In this document: positions 51,056-60,198 of the stretch, one piece after another
How positions within the stretch are numbered: position 1 is the stretch's first letter
Layout: the number at the start of each line of letters is the position of its first letter
Source: Bdellovibrionales bacterium GWA1_52_35
GTDB lineage: Bacteria; Bdellovibrionota; UBA1018
Assembly: GCA_001769805.1 (NCBI GenBank)
Contig: MEPO01000016.1
Location: 49,132 to 113,131 of the forward strand
DNA length: 64,000 bases
Reading direction: 5' to 3'
Made by a program: the position numbers and the translations under genes
The notes under the pieces: generated by a model
What the model was told of the DNA's origin: nothing
Databases searched by the model: none
What the model saw: only the letters and a program-made list of their open reading frames with translations

Positions 51056-53140
51056 ATGGAAGACAATTTTTTGGCAAAGCTCGGACGCAATGCGGATCTG
51101 ACCCTGGCGGCGTGCCTCGTCGCCATTCTGGCTGTGATGGTCATACCGATGCCAAGCATCCTGATCGATCTGATGCTTTCACTGGGCATCGCGCTTTCGG
51201 TTGTTCTGCTTTTGACCTCGGTGTATGCCACTCGCGCGCTCGATTTCAGTATTTTCCCTTCACTTCTTTTGATTACAACGCTTTTCCGGCTGTCCCTGAA
51301 TGTAGCCACCACGCGCCGAATTCTGCTTTATGGAGCTGAACAGGGAACAGGCGCGGCGGGCGAGGTGATTCGCTCTTTCGGAGAGTTCGTGGTCGGCGGT
51401 AACTACGCCGTCGGTGTTGTTATTTTCATCATTCTGGTGATCATCAACTTCATCGTTATCACCAAAGGCGCCGGACGCGTCGCTGAAGTGGCCGCGCGGT
51501 TCACCTTGGACGCGATGCCAGGTAAACAGATGTCCATCGATGCGGACCTGAATGCCGGTGTGATCAATGAAGAGGAGTCCCGAAGAAGGCGTTCAGAAAT
51601 CGCGCGTGAAGCTGATTTTTACGGAGCCATGGACGGCGCGAGCAAGTTCGTGCGCGGAGATGCAATCGCCGGAATCATGATTGTTTTTGTGAACATCATC
51701 GGGGGCATCATCATCGGTACCCTCCAGAAGGGAATGGAAATCGGCGCCGCCGCGGAGACTTTCACCCTGCTCACGATCGGCGATGGCCTTGTGACGCAGA
51801 TACCGGCCCTGATCATCTCGACTGCGGCAGGTATCATCGTCACGCGTACCGCTACCAGCAATAATTACAGCCAGGAGTTCACCAAACAACTTATTCAGAA
51901 ACCGAAGGCGATCGCTTCGGCAGCGGCAGTCATGTTCATGATGGCTCTGGTCCCCGGATTGCCGCATTTCTCGTTTCTTGCGCTCGCCGCGTTCCTGGGG
52001 TTCGGTGCCCGCTATCTGATGAACAAGGAAAAGCAGGTCGAAACTGATAAAATCAAAAAAGATCAGCAGGACAAACTCAAACCTACGGTCGAAAAGCTCG
52101 AAAATCTCCTTCCGGTCGATCTTCTCGAACTCGAAGTGGGTTACGGGCTCATCAACATTGTGGACGCCGAACAGAATGGCGATTTGCTGGAACGTATTTC
52201 CAATATCCGCAAGCAGTTTGCGCTGGATCTTGGAATCATTGTCCCGCCTCTGCGTATTCGGGATAATCTTGAACTGAAGCCCGGGGATTACCAGGTTCTT
52301 CTCAAGGGTATGATGGTGGGCTCCGGTTCACTGATGGTCGGGCAGCTTCTGGCCATGGATCCCGGAAATGTCATGGAGCCGGTTTCCGGAATTCCGACCA
52401 AAGAACCCGCATTCGGGCTGGATGCGATGTGGATTTCCGCTAAACAGAAGGAAGAGGCCACCTATGCCGGTTACACGGTTGTGGATCTCTCAACTGTCAT
52501 CGCCACGCACCTGACGGAGCTGGTCCGACAGAATGCCTACGAGCTGCTGGGCCGCCAGGAGCTTCAGTCTCTGCTGGATGCCTATAAACAGACGTCGCCC
52601 AAAGTGGTGGAGGATCTGGTTCCGAATTTATTGCCTTTGGGAAGCATTCTGAAAGTTCTGAAAAACCTGCTCAAAGAAAGTGTTTCCATCCGGGATATGC
52701 GTACGATTCTGGAAGCGCTTGCTGATGCGGCTCCCATTCAGAAGGATCCTGCCATGCTGACGGAGAGTGTCCGGACAGCGCTGGCCCGGACAATCACCAA
52801 GAAGCTGGTCGCGCCGGATGGGCAGCTCAATCTGCTCACACTGGACCGGACGATCGAAGAAACCGTGGCATCGGGGATTATCCAGACGGATCAAGGGCAG
52901 CAGCTTTCGCTGGATCCCGAATTTGTACGGAAATTCATCGCGCAGCTCAATCAGCAGGCAATGGAGCTTGCAGCGCAATCCAATCAGGCGGTGATTCTTT
53001 GTTCACCTTTGATCCGGTCGCACCTTAAAACGCTGATCGATCGGTTTATCCCGAACATCGTAGTCCTTTCGCACAATGAAATTACGTCCAATGTTCAAGT
53101 CAAGTCTTTCGGAACAGTGAGGTTGTCATATGCAGGTTAA
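51056..53140 (+). CDS. flhA: Flagellar export gate protein FlhA
   Basis: This is a 694-residue protein. The N-terminal half has about eight membrane helices, and the FHIPEP-like FTLDAMPGKQMSIDADLNAG motif is present. The cytoplasmic half binds export chaperones and includes GYGLINIVDAEQNGDLLERI. The start follows the flhB stop by three bases and the 3' end overlaps flhF by 11. Confidence 0.97.
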   Translation: MEDNFLAKLGRNADLTLAACLVAILAVMVIPMPSILIDLMLSLGIALSVVLLLTSVYATRALDFSIFPSLLLITTLFRLSLNVATTRRILLYGAEQGTGAAGEVIRSFGEFVVGGNYAVGVVIFIILVIINFIVITKGAGRVAEVAARFTLDAMPGKQMSIDADLNAGVINEEESRRRRSEIAREADFYGAMDGASKFVRGDAIAGIMIVFVNIIGGIIIGTLQKGMEIGAAAETFTLLTIGDGLVTQIPALIISTAAGIIVTRTATSNNYSQEFTKQLIQKPKAIASAAAVMFMMALVPGLPHFSFLALAAFLGFGARYLMNKEKQVETDKIKKDQQDKLKPTVEKLENLLPVDLLELEVGYGLINIVDAEQNGDLLERISNIRKQFALDLGIIVPPLRIRDNLELKPGDYQVLLKGMMVGSGSLMVGQLLAMDPGNVMEPVSGIPTKEPAFGLDAMWISAKQKEEATYAGYTVVDLSTVIATHLTELVRQNAYELLGRQELQSLLDAYKQTSPKVVEDLVPNLLPLGSILKVLKNLLKESVSIRDMRTILEALADAAPIQKDPAMLTESVRTALARTITKKLVAPDGQLNLLTLDRTIEETVASGIIQTDQGQQLSLDPEFVRKFIAQLNQQAMELAAQSNQAVILCSPLIRSHLKTLIDRFIPNIVVLSHNEITSNVQVKSFGTVRLSYAG

Positions 53141-54536
53141 GAAATTCGAAGCACCTACAATTCAGGAAGCGCTTGATACAATCAAGCGGGAACTGGGTCC
53201 TGAGGCGATCATCTTGCAGACGAAGAAGAACCGGCGAGGCTTTGGGTTGATGTCCAAACCGTCCGTGGAAATCACCGCAGCGGTTTCCGAGCGCTCGTTG
53301 AACAAGAAAATTTTTGTCGAAACCCGCAACTCTGAGCCGAACCGAGAGCAGATCAAGAAGCTGCCGGCGGGTCGCCAGGCGGAAATGTTCGAAAAATATG
53401 CGGAACGCCAGAAAGAACGGGCCCAGAGTGCACAGAACCGGATGGCAATGAGTTCGGCCGTGAGTTCCGGCAATGTGAAGGTTACCGCAACTCGCTATAT
53501 CGATATCTCGGACGACCAGAAGGACGTAAAAAGGCAGAGCGTACCACTGAATCAGAGGCAGACCACGCAGGCAACACCGGCGATTGCCAACCGCATGAAT
53601 GCTCTGGGTGACGCCAAAATGAGCATGGAAGAGGAGCTTCAGCACCTCAAACGCATGCTCCAGGAAATGAAAAACACGCAGGACGAGGGCGCCATGGGCG
53701 CTGGCGCCCAGGTGCTCATGAATAGTGCTTCGCTGGCCACGCCGGCTTTGCAGGATGCCTTTGAACAGCTGGTGATTAGCGGGGTGGATAAGCGTTTTGC
53801 TTTGACGCTCGCCAAGCGGGTGGCGTCGGGTCTGGGGAACCAGAACTCCGGGGACCCGGACGCGATCGCGGATTCAATCGCGGCTGAACTCATGCAAAGC
53901 ACGGAAGTCCTTTCTCCCCTCAACGGAATCGAAACCGCACAGCCCGGAGCGGGACCGGCGATCATCGCGTTGGTCGGGCCGACGGGGGTCGGTAAAACGA
54001 CGACCGTGGCGAAGATGGCAAGCGAAGCTCTTCTGAAGAGAAATCTTAAAGTAGGCCTCATCAATCTCGACAATTATAAAGTTGCGGCTTTTGACCAACT
54101 GGGAACCTACGCTAAGATTATGAATGTGCCGTTCAGATCCGCGGGAAACGTGGATGATCTCAAGGCGGCACTCCAGGATTTCAAGGGGCTTGATCTGGTG
54201 CTGATCGATACGACCGGTCGTTCGCAGCGGGATCCAAATTCCCTCAAGGAAATGCATGTCGCCCTGAGTTCCATTCCGAATATCCGGACCCAGCTCGTTC
54301 TTTCGGTGACAACACGCGACACCGAACTTTATGACATGGCCAACCGGTTCTCACTTTTTCACCCCCAAGGCCTGATTCTTTCCAAGCTGGATGAAGCCAA
54401 TATTTATGGAGCAATTTACAACGTTTCCCAAAAAGTGAAATTACCTCTGCTCTATTTCACGACGGGCCAGCGTGTTCCGGAAGATATCGAGGAAGCGACA
54501 CGTGAGCGGGTGGCATCCCTGATCCTGAACATTTGA
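53130..54536 (+). CDS. flhF: SRP-type GTPase FlhF
   Basis: This is a 468-residue protein. The C-terminal NG GTPase has its P-loop GPTGVGKT at residues 283-290, then NLDNYKVAAFDQLGTYAKI and LVLIDTTGRSQRD. The N-terminal B domain (residues 1-60, with MQVKKFEAPTIQEALDTIKR) is typical. FlhF fixes flagellum position and number, usually as a polar determinant together with FlhG, whose homologue follows. Confidence 0.95.
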   Translation: MQVKKFEAPTIQEALDTIKRELGPEAIILQTKKNRRGFGLMSKPSVEITAAVSERSLNKKIFVETRNSEPNREQIKKLPAGRQAEMFEKYAERQKERAQSAQNRMAMSSAVSSGNVKVTATRYIDISDDQKDVKRQSVPLNQRQTTQATPAIANRMNALGDAKMSMEEELQHLKRMLQEMKNTQDEGAMGAGAQVLMNSASLATPALQDAFEQLVISGVDKRFALTLAKRVASGLGNQNSGDPDAIADSIAAELMQSTEVLSPLNGIETAQPGAGPAIIALVGPTGVGKTTTVAKMASEALLKRNLKVGLINLDNYKVAAFDQLGTYAKIMNVPFRSAGNVDDLKAALQDFKGLDLVLIDTTGRSQRDPNSLKEMHVALSSIPNIRTQLVLSVTTRDTELYDMANRFSLFHPQGLILSKLDEANIYGAIYNVSQKVKLPLLYFTTGQRVPEDIEEATRERVASLILNI

Positions 54537-54546
54537 GGTGATTTTT

Positions 54547-55455
54547 TTGAGTGATCAAGCTGAGACATTAAGAAAGCTGATGCACGGGCGGGTTCCGGCT
54601 GAATTCGGTGACAACCGCGGGCCTTCCATCATCACACTGACCGAGTGTGGTGAACCCGGCAACTGCCTTGATGGTTTACGGGCGCTGCAGGCGGGTTTGG
54701 GTTTTTCGTTTACTGCGGCGGGTTTTCGCGCGCTGCTGGTGGATTACGGCGGAGCGCAAGCTTCAGAGCAGTCCAGTTTTGAAGATTTGTCAGAAAATCA
54801 GCCGCAAACCGGGAAAGGCCCCTGGTTTGCCCCGATTGATGCAAACGGATCGGATTCAACCGAGAGAAGGGGACGTCTGGTTCTGGAACTTGAGCGCTCC
54901 TACCCCGCAGTGGATGTCATATTAGTGACAGCTTACAGTCGCGTGGGGCTCTTACCGGTTTCACTCTATGGTCCGGCCCGGGCCAATACGCTTCTCGTCG
55001 GTCCAGGACCGGAGTCACTGGATGAAGCGGTTTATATCATCAGGGAACTTCGTAAAACTGCGGGTGTTTTGCGAACTGATTTGATCGTCAAACAAGTGTC
55101 GACTGCCGCGGAGGCGAGGAAAGTTCATGCAGCGCTCAAGGCAAAGCTTGGACGGTTTATTGACGCTGAAATAGAGTACCTTGGATTTTTTTTGTGCGAG
55201 AAAAAATTTCTTCATACCGTGAGGAAACCGGAATTTCTGGTAAACTTAAATCAGGAATCACGATTGAACGCGGCTGTTGAAATGCTCAGCAAAAGATTGC
55301 AGGAAAAATATCTGAATCTTGGAGACGCGAAGTCGGTGAGAAAGGTGGTCGAGAGACCACTGAGACAGGGTCGGTTTCAGGAAGAACCGGCGCGAATTGC
55401 GCCTGGGAATTTAGCAGGGTTCTGGCGAACACTGCTTGGCGAGGTGAAGGCATGA
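54547..55455 (+). CDS. Degenerate FlhG (MinD-family) homologue
   Basis: About 302 residues. I start at the TTG after GAGGTG, giving MSDQAETLRKLM, which reproduces the FlhG DQAxxLR motif that stimulates FlhF GTPase. The position between flhF and fliA is exactly that of flhG. However, the P-loop region reads TLTECGEPGNCLDG, with no lysine between residues 25 and 50, and the Walker B/switch region reads VILVTAYSRVG. It therefore should not bind ATP normally. The remaining sequence follows the MinD-like length. A GTG nine bases upstream is an alternative start. Confidence 0.8.
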   Translation: MSDQAETLRKLMHGRVPAEFGDNRGPSIITLTECGEPGNCLDGLRALQAGLGFSFTAAGFRALLVDYGGAQASEQSSFEDLSENQPQTGKGPWFAPIDANGSDSTERRGRLVLELERSYPAVDVILVTAYSRVGLLPVSLYGPARANTLLVGPGPESLDEAVYIIRELRKTAGVLRTDLIVKQVSTAAEARKVHAALKAKLGRFIDAEIEYLGFFLCEKKFLHTVRKPEFLVNLNQESRLNAAVEMLSKRLQEKYLNLGDAKSVRKVVERPLRQGRFQEEPARIAPGNLAGFWRTLLGEVKA

Positions 55456-56510
55456 GGCTGAATCAAGGAATCCAGAAGTATCGCGATGCGAATCGGACGT
55501 CGTCCGCAAAAGCTTCGTCGACTGACTCTAAGAAAAAGCCTGCATCAGCAGCGAAAGAGAAAGGCTCCGCGGCGAAGGCCGCGAAGCCAGTGAAGCCAGA
55601 GAGGCCGGAGAGGAAGGAAACTCTGTCGCCGGAAGAGGTCAAGCTGGCCGCGGAAGAAATCCAGGCTGCCGAAATTGCGGCGCGCGAGGAAGCGGAGCTG
55701 CAGAAGCAGATTGCCGAAGAACTCGAGCAGGAAGCCTCGCAGACAGCGCAGCTGGTAAAGGAAGATTTCTCGCCGGTCAACAGTACGCGTGACAAATTGG
55801 TCAACGAGTACGCACCGCTGATCAAGTACATCGCGCAGAAAATCGCGGCCCGCCTTCCGGCCAATATCGAGCTCGATGATCTGATGAGTTCCGGTGTGAT
55901 CGGCTTGATGGATGCTATCGAAAAATACGATGCCTCGCGTGACAATAAATTTAAAACTTACGCTGAGTTCCGGATTCGCGGCGCGATTCTCGATGAGTTG
56001 CGCGCGCAGGACTGGGTGCCGCGTTCGGTCCGCGAGAAGGCGAAGGTCCTTGAACGCTGCTATTCCAAGATCGAGCAGACCAAAGGCCGCCAGGCGACGG
56101 ATGAGGAAATCTGTGAAGAGCTGAAAATTTCGCAGGAAGAGTATCATGACCTGCTCAATCAGGTGCGAAGCGTGTCGCTGCTTTCGTACGACGACATTCT
56201 GAACTTTTCAAAAGCGGACAAGCGCTCCCTGCACGGGATGGGAGAGAATGGAACGAAGGTTCCCACTCCTTACAGTGAAGTGACTCTCGCCTCAATCAAA
56301 AGAATGATTGCCGACGCGATCCGGGAATTGCCGGAGAAGCAGCGGCTGGTTCTTTCGCTTTACTATTATGAGGATTTGAATCTGAAGGAAATCGGTCGCG
56401 TCCTGGACGTGACTGAATCGCGAGTGAGCCAGCTCCACACGCAGGCGATCATCCGCCTGAAGTCGAAGCTTCGGACTCATTGGGACGAAGTGACTTCACT
56501 GCTCGGCTGA
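55452..56510 (+). CDS. fliA: Sigma-28 factor FliA with long N-terminal extension
   Basis: This is a 352-residue protein. The sigma part starts near residue 112 (DKLVNEYAPLIKYIAQKIAARLP, region 2 with ELDDLMSSGVIGLMDAIEKY). Region 3 is KTYAEFRIRGAILDELRAQDW. Region 4 is LPEKQRLVLSLYYYEDL followed by LKEIGRVLDVTESRVSQLH. Usual FliA is about 240 residues; the extra 110 at the start are low-complexity, Lys/Ala/Glu-rich and helical. It should transcribe late flagellar genes. The anti-sigma factor FlgM is not visible. Confidence 0.93.
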   Translation: MRLNQGIQKYRDANRTSSAKASSTDSKKKPASAAKEKGSAAKAAKPVKPERPERKETLSPEEVKLAAEEIQAAEIAAREEAELQKQIAEELEQEASQTAQLVKEDFSPVNSTRDKLVNEYAPLIKYIAQKIAARLPANIELDDLMSSGVIGLMDAIEKYDASRDNKFKTYAEFRIRGAILDELRAQDWVPRSVREKAKVLERCYSKIEQTKGRQATDEEICEELKISQEEYHDLLNQVRSVSLLSYDDILNFSKADKRSLHGMGENGTKVPTPYSEVTLASIKRMIADAIRELPEKQRLVLSLYYYEDLNLKEIGRVLDVTESRVSQLHTQAIIRLKSKLRTHWDEVTSLLG

Positions 56511-56519
56511 GCGGATTTG

Positions 56520-56966
56520 CTACGCGGCTTTGGAGCCGTAGAGATAATCGCGATTGATCTCGTCGCAGAAGGCCTGGATCTCTTGCTCCTGTTCAGGGGA
56601 GTCGAAGATAAAGCGCACACCCATCCGGTACGGATAGGTTTTTGGCGAGAGGATATGACTTTCGTTTTCGTATTCCTGGCAGGCGATCACTCTGGCTTTG
56701 ATCGTGAGGGCCTTGGGCTCTTTGAGGGTGATCAGTATTTCCTGGCCGGAAATCAGGTTCTGAACAACGAACATTCCCATGCCCTTGGGTGAGAGGTCAT
56801 TTAAAATAACCCGCACCGGCATCGAGGGGGAGTTCTCCTGTCCTGCCGTGAGAAGCTTCAGCTCAGCCTCCACGCGGCGGAAATGCAGAGGTTGCAATAG
56901 CCGATCTCTTTCGCGTTTGCGTGCATTGGCAATTGCTCGGACCCGCTGGTTTGGGGATTGCCACAT
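56520..56966 (-). CDS. PilZ-domain protein
   Basis: This is a 148-residue protein. The PilZ signature NDLSPKGMGMF (N/D-x-S-x-x-G) lies near residue 56, followed by beta strands with GQEILITL and YRMGVRFIF. The RxxxR half of the c-di-GMP site is imperfect: RRVEAE before the barrel, or RERDR further upstream. It could bind c-di-GMP and link it to motility, given its position convergent to fliA. AAAGGAG precedes the start. Confidence 0.82.
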   Translation of the reverse strand: MWQSPNQRVRAIANARKRERDRLLQPLHFRRVEAELKLLTAGQENSPSMPVRVILNDLSPKGMGMFVVQNLISGQEILITLKEPKALTIKARVIACQEYENESHILSPKTYPYRMGVRFIFDSPEQEQEIQAFCDEINRDYLYGSKAA

Positions 56967-57005
56967 GTGTGACTCCTTTGGTGGGGGTTCTCTAACTCAG
57001 TTATA

Positions 57006-57035
57006 ATTATGCACTGCGCTAATAACCGCCACCAA
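57006..57035 (-). promoter_or_regulatory. Putative promoter of the PilZ gene
   Basis: On the minus strand TTGGTG is followed after 18 bases by CATAAT (plus-strand 57006-57011). It lies about 40 bases upstream of the PilZ start. Confidence 0.4.
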
Positions 57036-57087
57036 GGAATATAACTTGAGGCACTTAACAATAAAAGAGTGTCGAAATTTCAAGGCT

Positions 57088-58215
57088 TTAGATCTGCAGT
57101 GCCAACTTGAAGGTATGCCGATGATCGGGAAACACGCCCACGTTCAGAGACATTTCTTCGGTGGAGTAGGCGTACTCAAAAGTCAGAAAACGAAGATCCA
57201 GGCCCATGCCACCGGTCAGATAACCTTGATTGATTCCGAAACGAGGGAGGAAAACTCCGTAACGGGCTTCAGAGCCCAGGTGCACGGTCCTGAAAATACT
57301 GCCATTCGTATTATTACCGATATCAGTGAATTCCAGGGCCAGTACGAAGTTGGTGAATTTACCGAGGACGTCTTTGCGCGCTGAAAGCCCCATTCCGAAA
57401 GCTCTGGGCTGCTCGGCCGGAAGAGAGCCGGTATTCAGAGGAGCAACTTTCATGTTTGAATAGCGGCCACCCAGAGCATTGTTGATCGTCAATGCGGAAT
57501 GATACGTGAAACCTTTGAAGCCCCAAGGCATGACATAGGTGGCACCGAGATCAAAATCGATCATCGAGCCGTCGTGTCCGTAGTCTTTGGTCGCAAAAGA
57601 GGAGTTCGACAGGAGCTGGGCCATCGTGCGCTCGGCGGAAGTTGAAATACGATAGGTGAAATGTGTCGTCATGCCGACCGAAAGTCTTTCGGAGTCCATG
57701 AATTTTCGTCCGATGGTCAGAGCAGGACCGATATCCGTCACGCCTTGCGGAGAGACGCGGAAGCTGCGCCGCAGATCCAAGTCCGCTTGGGTATTGGTGA
57801 GGATACCGAAAGCGTAAGCCATTTTCCCGTTTTTCCGGACGGGGAAATAGATCGAAGGCATCGAGGTCTGGATGCGGATGTGATGATTGTCCCCCATGGC
57901 ATCGCCAAATTTCTGCATCGGATCGCCACTGGAACTGAAATCACCCACGCGTCCGATCGCACCACTGTTCACTTCAATGGTGGGATCGAGCACGGTGAAG
58001 CGAAATTTCGGATTCGCCGTGACGCGCGCCGGATTGCCGAAAAAATTTTCGTCATACAAACCCGTTGTGATGCGGACACTACCCATGGCGGAGCTGCGGA
58101 CGCTCTGATAAGGGCGGATGATCTGGTCGAGGGCATGGGCCGGGACACTGCTGAGAAGCAGGACGGAGACCAGGTAAATTGATTTTTTCAACGTGATCAT
58201 TTTTGCTGTTCTCAT
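57088..58215 (-). CDS. Putative outer-membrane beta-barrel protein
   Basis: This is a 375-residue protein with a signal peptide (SIYLVSVLLLSSVPAHA). After the signal, RPYQSVRSSAMGSVRITTG and ENFFGNPARVTANPKF resemble the start of PorV/TraF-like outer-membrane proteins. The chain is rich in alternating hydrophobic strands and ends with a phenylalanine/leucine-rich segment (HTFKLALQI). It overlaps the lipoprotein gene by four bases and is probably its partner. Two starts are possible (58215 or 58200). Confidence 0.7.
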   Translation of the reverse strand: MRTAKMITLKKSIYLVSVLLLSSVPAHALDQIIRPYQSVRSSAMGSVRITTGLYDENFFGNPARVTANPKFRFTVLDPTIEVNSGAIGRVGDFSSSGDPMQKFGDAMGDNHHIRIQTSMPSIYFPVRKNGKMAYAFGILTNTQADLDLRRSFRVSPQGVTDIGPALTIGRKFMDSERLSVGMTTHFTYRISTSAERTMAQLLSNSSFATKDYGHDGSMIDFDLGATYVMPWGFKGFTYHSALTINNALGGRYSNMKVAPLNTGSLPAEQPRAFGMGLSARKDVLGKFTNFVLALEFTDIGNNTNGSIFRTVHLGSEARYGVFLPRFGINQGYLTGGMGLDLRFLTFEYAYSTEEMSLNVGVFPDHRHTFKLALQI

Positions 58216-59087
58216 TTGGATGAACCTATTCCTTGAGCAAGTAGACTTTGACGAGCACAGCTTGCATTTGCAGGATCAGTTTCTAACCCGAGACGGAAAA
58301 TATCATTCAACATGCCTAAGAACGTGAGCAAGCCCCCGCCCAATCGGCCACCAACCTTAATTTCGTTAGTGAAAGCGAAGTCAATTTCGCTGAGTGCGGC
58401 GTTCATGACATAAAACGAGGGACTGTCATCACTCATGGATGTAGTTCCCGATGCTGGAAGTCGAGCCAAACTCGTTCCGGTAACAAATTTGGTCAAATTG
58501 CCTTGGCATGCGGCATTACCGGCGCATCCAGGGGGAGTTGCATCGATACAAATTGCTGCAATATTCGCAATGTCATTCGGCACAAGCCCGGTCGGACTTG
58601 CTCCTTCCGCCAAAATCTCAGCAACCATCGCAGCTGCCGTTGCAAAGCGAACCATGCCGCGAGTGGCAGGATCCTGGATCAAGTCTGTTTTCTGAAATGC
58701 GGTTAAAATCGCCAGACGTTTGGCCTTGCCGGCCGGACCGTTTGAGGAAATCAAAGCATCGGCGAGTTTTGTAAAACCGGTGCCCATGCTGCCTTGACCG
58801 GTGCCAAAGGCGATCATGAACTGACCCATCGAAGCACCATTCTCATCCAGAATGCGAAAGGCCGAGTCTGCATTCACGTCATCGGCCTTATCTCCAGAAA
58901 GTTTGGCATACATCTCTGCCGCTTGTGCGAAATCGCCCTGGTCAAAGAAGGCACGTGCCGCTGACAGGAGTTGCGCGTCCCCGCTCGGGCTGTCGAGGGG
59001 GTCAAAGAGGTTGCAGCCACTCAAGGTACCAAATGCCGTGAGCAGCAGGGCAGGGATGAGAATCAGGGGAAAAATTCTGGGTTTCAC
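58212..59087 (-). CDS. Outer-membrane-type lipoprotein with TPR-like repeat
   Basis: About 291 residues. The GTG start is supported by AGGAG upstream and by the lipoprotein signal (FPLILIPALLLTAFGTLSGC, lipobox LSGC). A longer frame adds 38 residues without a signal. The segment AARAFFDQGDFAQAAEMYAKL is a TPR-like pair. Two further cysteine pairs (CIDATPPGCAGNAAC) suggest disulphides. Coupled to the outer-membrane protein gene. Function unknown. Confidence 0.72.
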   Translation of the reverse strand: MKPRIFPLILIPALLLTAFGTLSGCNLFDPLDSPSGDAQLLSAARAFFDQGDFAQAAEMYAKLSGDKADDVNADSAFRILDENGASMGQFMIAFGTGQGSMGTGFTKLADALISSNGPAGKAKRLAILTAFQKTDLIQDPATRGMVRFATAAAMVAEILAEGASPTGLVPNDIANIAAICIDATPPGCAGNAACQGNLTKFVTGTSLARLPASGTTSMSDDSPSFYVMNAALSEIDFAFTNEIKVGGRLGGGLLTFLGMLNDIFRLGLETDPANASCARQSLLAQGIGSSK

Positions 59088-59224
59088 AAAGCGCTCCTGT
59101 AAGGGATGAAAATATTGATCAAGAGTAGGGGAGCCTCCAGGCTTTGTAAAGGATTCCAAAGTTGAGGGATTTGCACCGAAATTAGTGAGGTGACAGTTCA
59201 CTCAGAAACGGGAATAATTCCGTA

Positions 59225-59566
59225 ATGCCGAGTTATAAAGCCGGATATCAAAGAGACAATGATGAGAAGGTCCTCAGAGGCCTTCTCTGCGAAACAGAGG
59301 GCAAACTGCGGAAGACCTCTTTGGAGCTGGAGCAGTTACGGATTGAACTGAAGGAAGCACAAACCGGGCGGGCAAAAGCCCTGGAGACTGTCAAGTGCCT
59401 GCAGTCTGAGTTGGATCGAGAGCGGGCACGAGTAGATGAAGGTGAGAGCCTGGTCAGGCGATTCGCGGCGGAACGAAAATCGCTGCAGCAGCAGCTCCGG
59501 AATCTGGAACTTGCCCTCGAGCATGCTGAAGCAACCATCAATCGCGGCACGGCGGCAAAGCTCTAG
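59225..59566 (+). CDS. Short coiled-coil protein
   Basis: This is a 113-residue protein, almost entirely a predicted coiled coil (about 20-105, rich in Glu, Arg, Leu and Gln). No signal and no known domain. It is divergent from the lipoprotein gene and convergent with coaE, ending two bases before the coaE stop. Possibly a cytoskeletal or adaptor protein, but this is not shown. Confidence 0.6.
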   Translation: MPSYKAGYQRDNDEKVLRGLLCETEGKLRKTSLELEQLRIELKEAQTGRAKALETVKCLQSELDRERARVDEGESLVRRFAAERKSLQQQLRNLELALEHAEATINRGTAAKL

Positions 59567-59568
59567 GT

Positions 59569-60198
59569 TCAGCGCCAGCCCTGGTTGCGAACAAAGTCTT
59601 TCACTTTTTCGCGAAGGTCCTCAAGGGATCCCCGGTTTTCCAGCAGGACTGTTGCCGCAGCACGACGTTCCTCATCGGAAATCTGGGAATTCAGAATTTG
59701 CTCGGCGAGTTCCGGTGAATGGCCATCTCGAGTCATCAGGCGCTTTTTGCGGAGTTCGCGCGGGCAATCCACCACAATCAAGCCATTCATCGTCCGGTAG
59801 CGCCCGGTTTCGACCAGCAAGGCCGCTTCATAGATAACCGGCGTCCGCTGTCCCGGGATTGTGCCAGCCAGAGCCTGAGTCCGGTTCAAGGTTTCTGCCT
59901 GGACCAGTGGATGAAGAATGGCTTCCAGATCGCGACGGGCTGCAGGATCTTTGAAGATCAGCTCGCGGAGTGCTTTGCGATCTGCGGTGCCGAAACGCTG
60001 AAGGAGTAAGTTGTAACCGGCCCCCGCGGGTGCCGAAAGTTCACGCACGATCTGATCAGCATCAATGACCGCGATTCCGAGTTCGGCAAAAAAACGAGCA
60101 GCCGCCGACTTTCCCGAAGCAACTCCGCCCGTCAAGCCCCAGAGTTCGACTGGGTTCTCTGAGCGCGTGCTGAGATTGGAGATCTGGCCTTTTCTCAT
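59569..60198 (-). CDS. coaE: Dephospho-CoA kinase
   Basis: CoaE catalyses the last step of coenzyme A synthesis. Length 209 residues is normal. The P-loop GGVASGKS is at residues 24-31, followed by the family motif IDADQIVRELSAPA. The CP.ELR-like VDCPRELRKKRLMTRD segment also fits. It starts within the mazG stop (overlap of four bases), so the two are co-transcribed. Confidence 0.95.
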   Translation of the reverse strand: MRKGQISNLSTRSENPVELWGLTGGVASGKSAAARFFAELGIAVIDADQIVRELSAPAGAGYNLLLQRFGTADRKALRELIFKDPAARRDLEAILHPLVQAETLNRTQALAGTIPGQRTPVIYEAALLVETGRYRTMNGLIVVDCPRELRKKRLMTRDGHSPELAEQILNSQISDEERRAAATVLLENRGSLEDLREKVKDFVRNQGWR

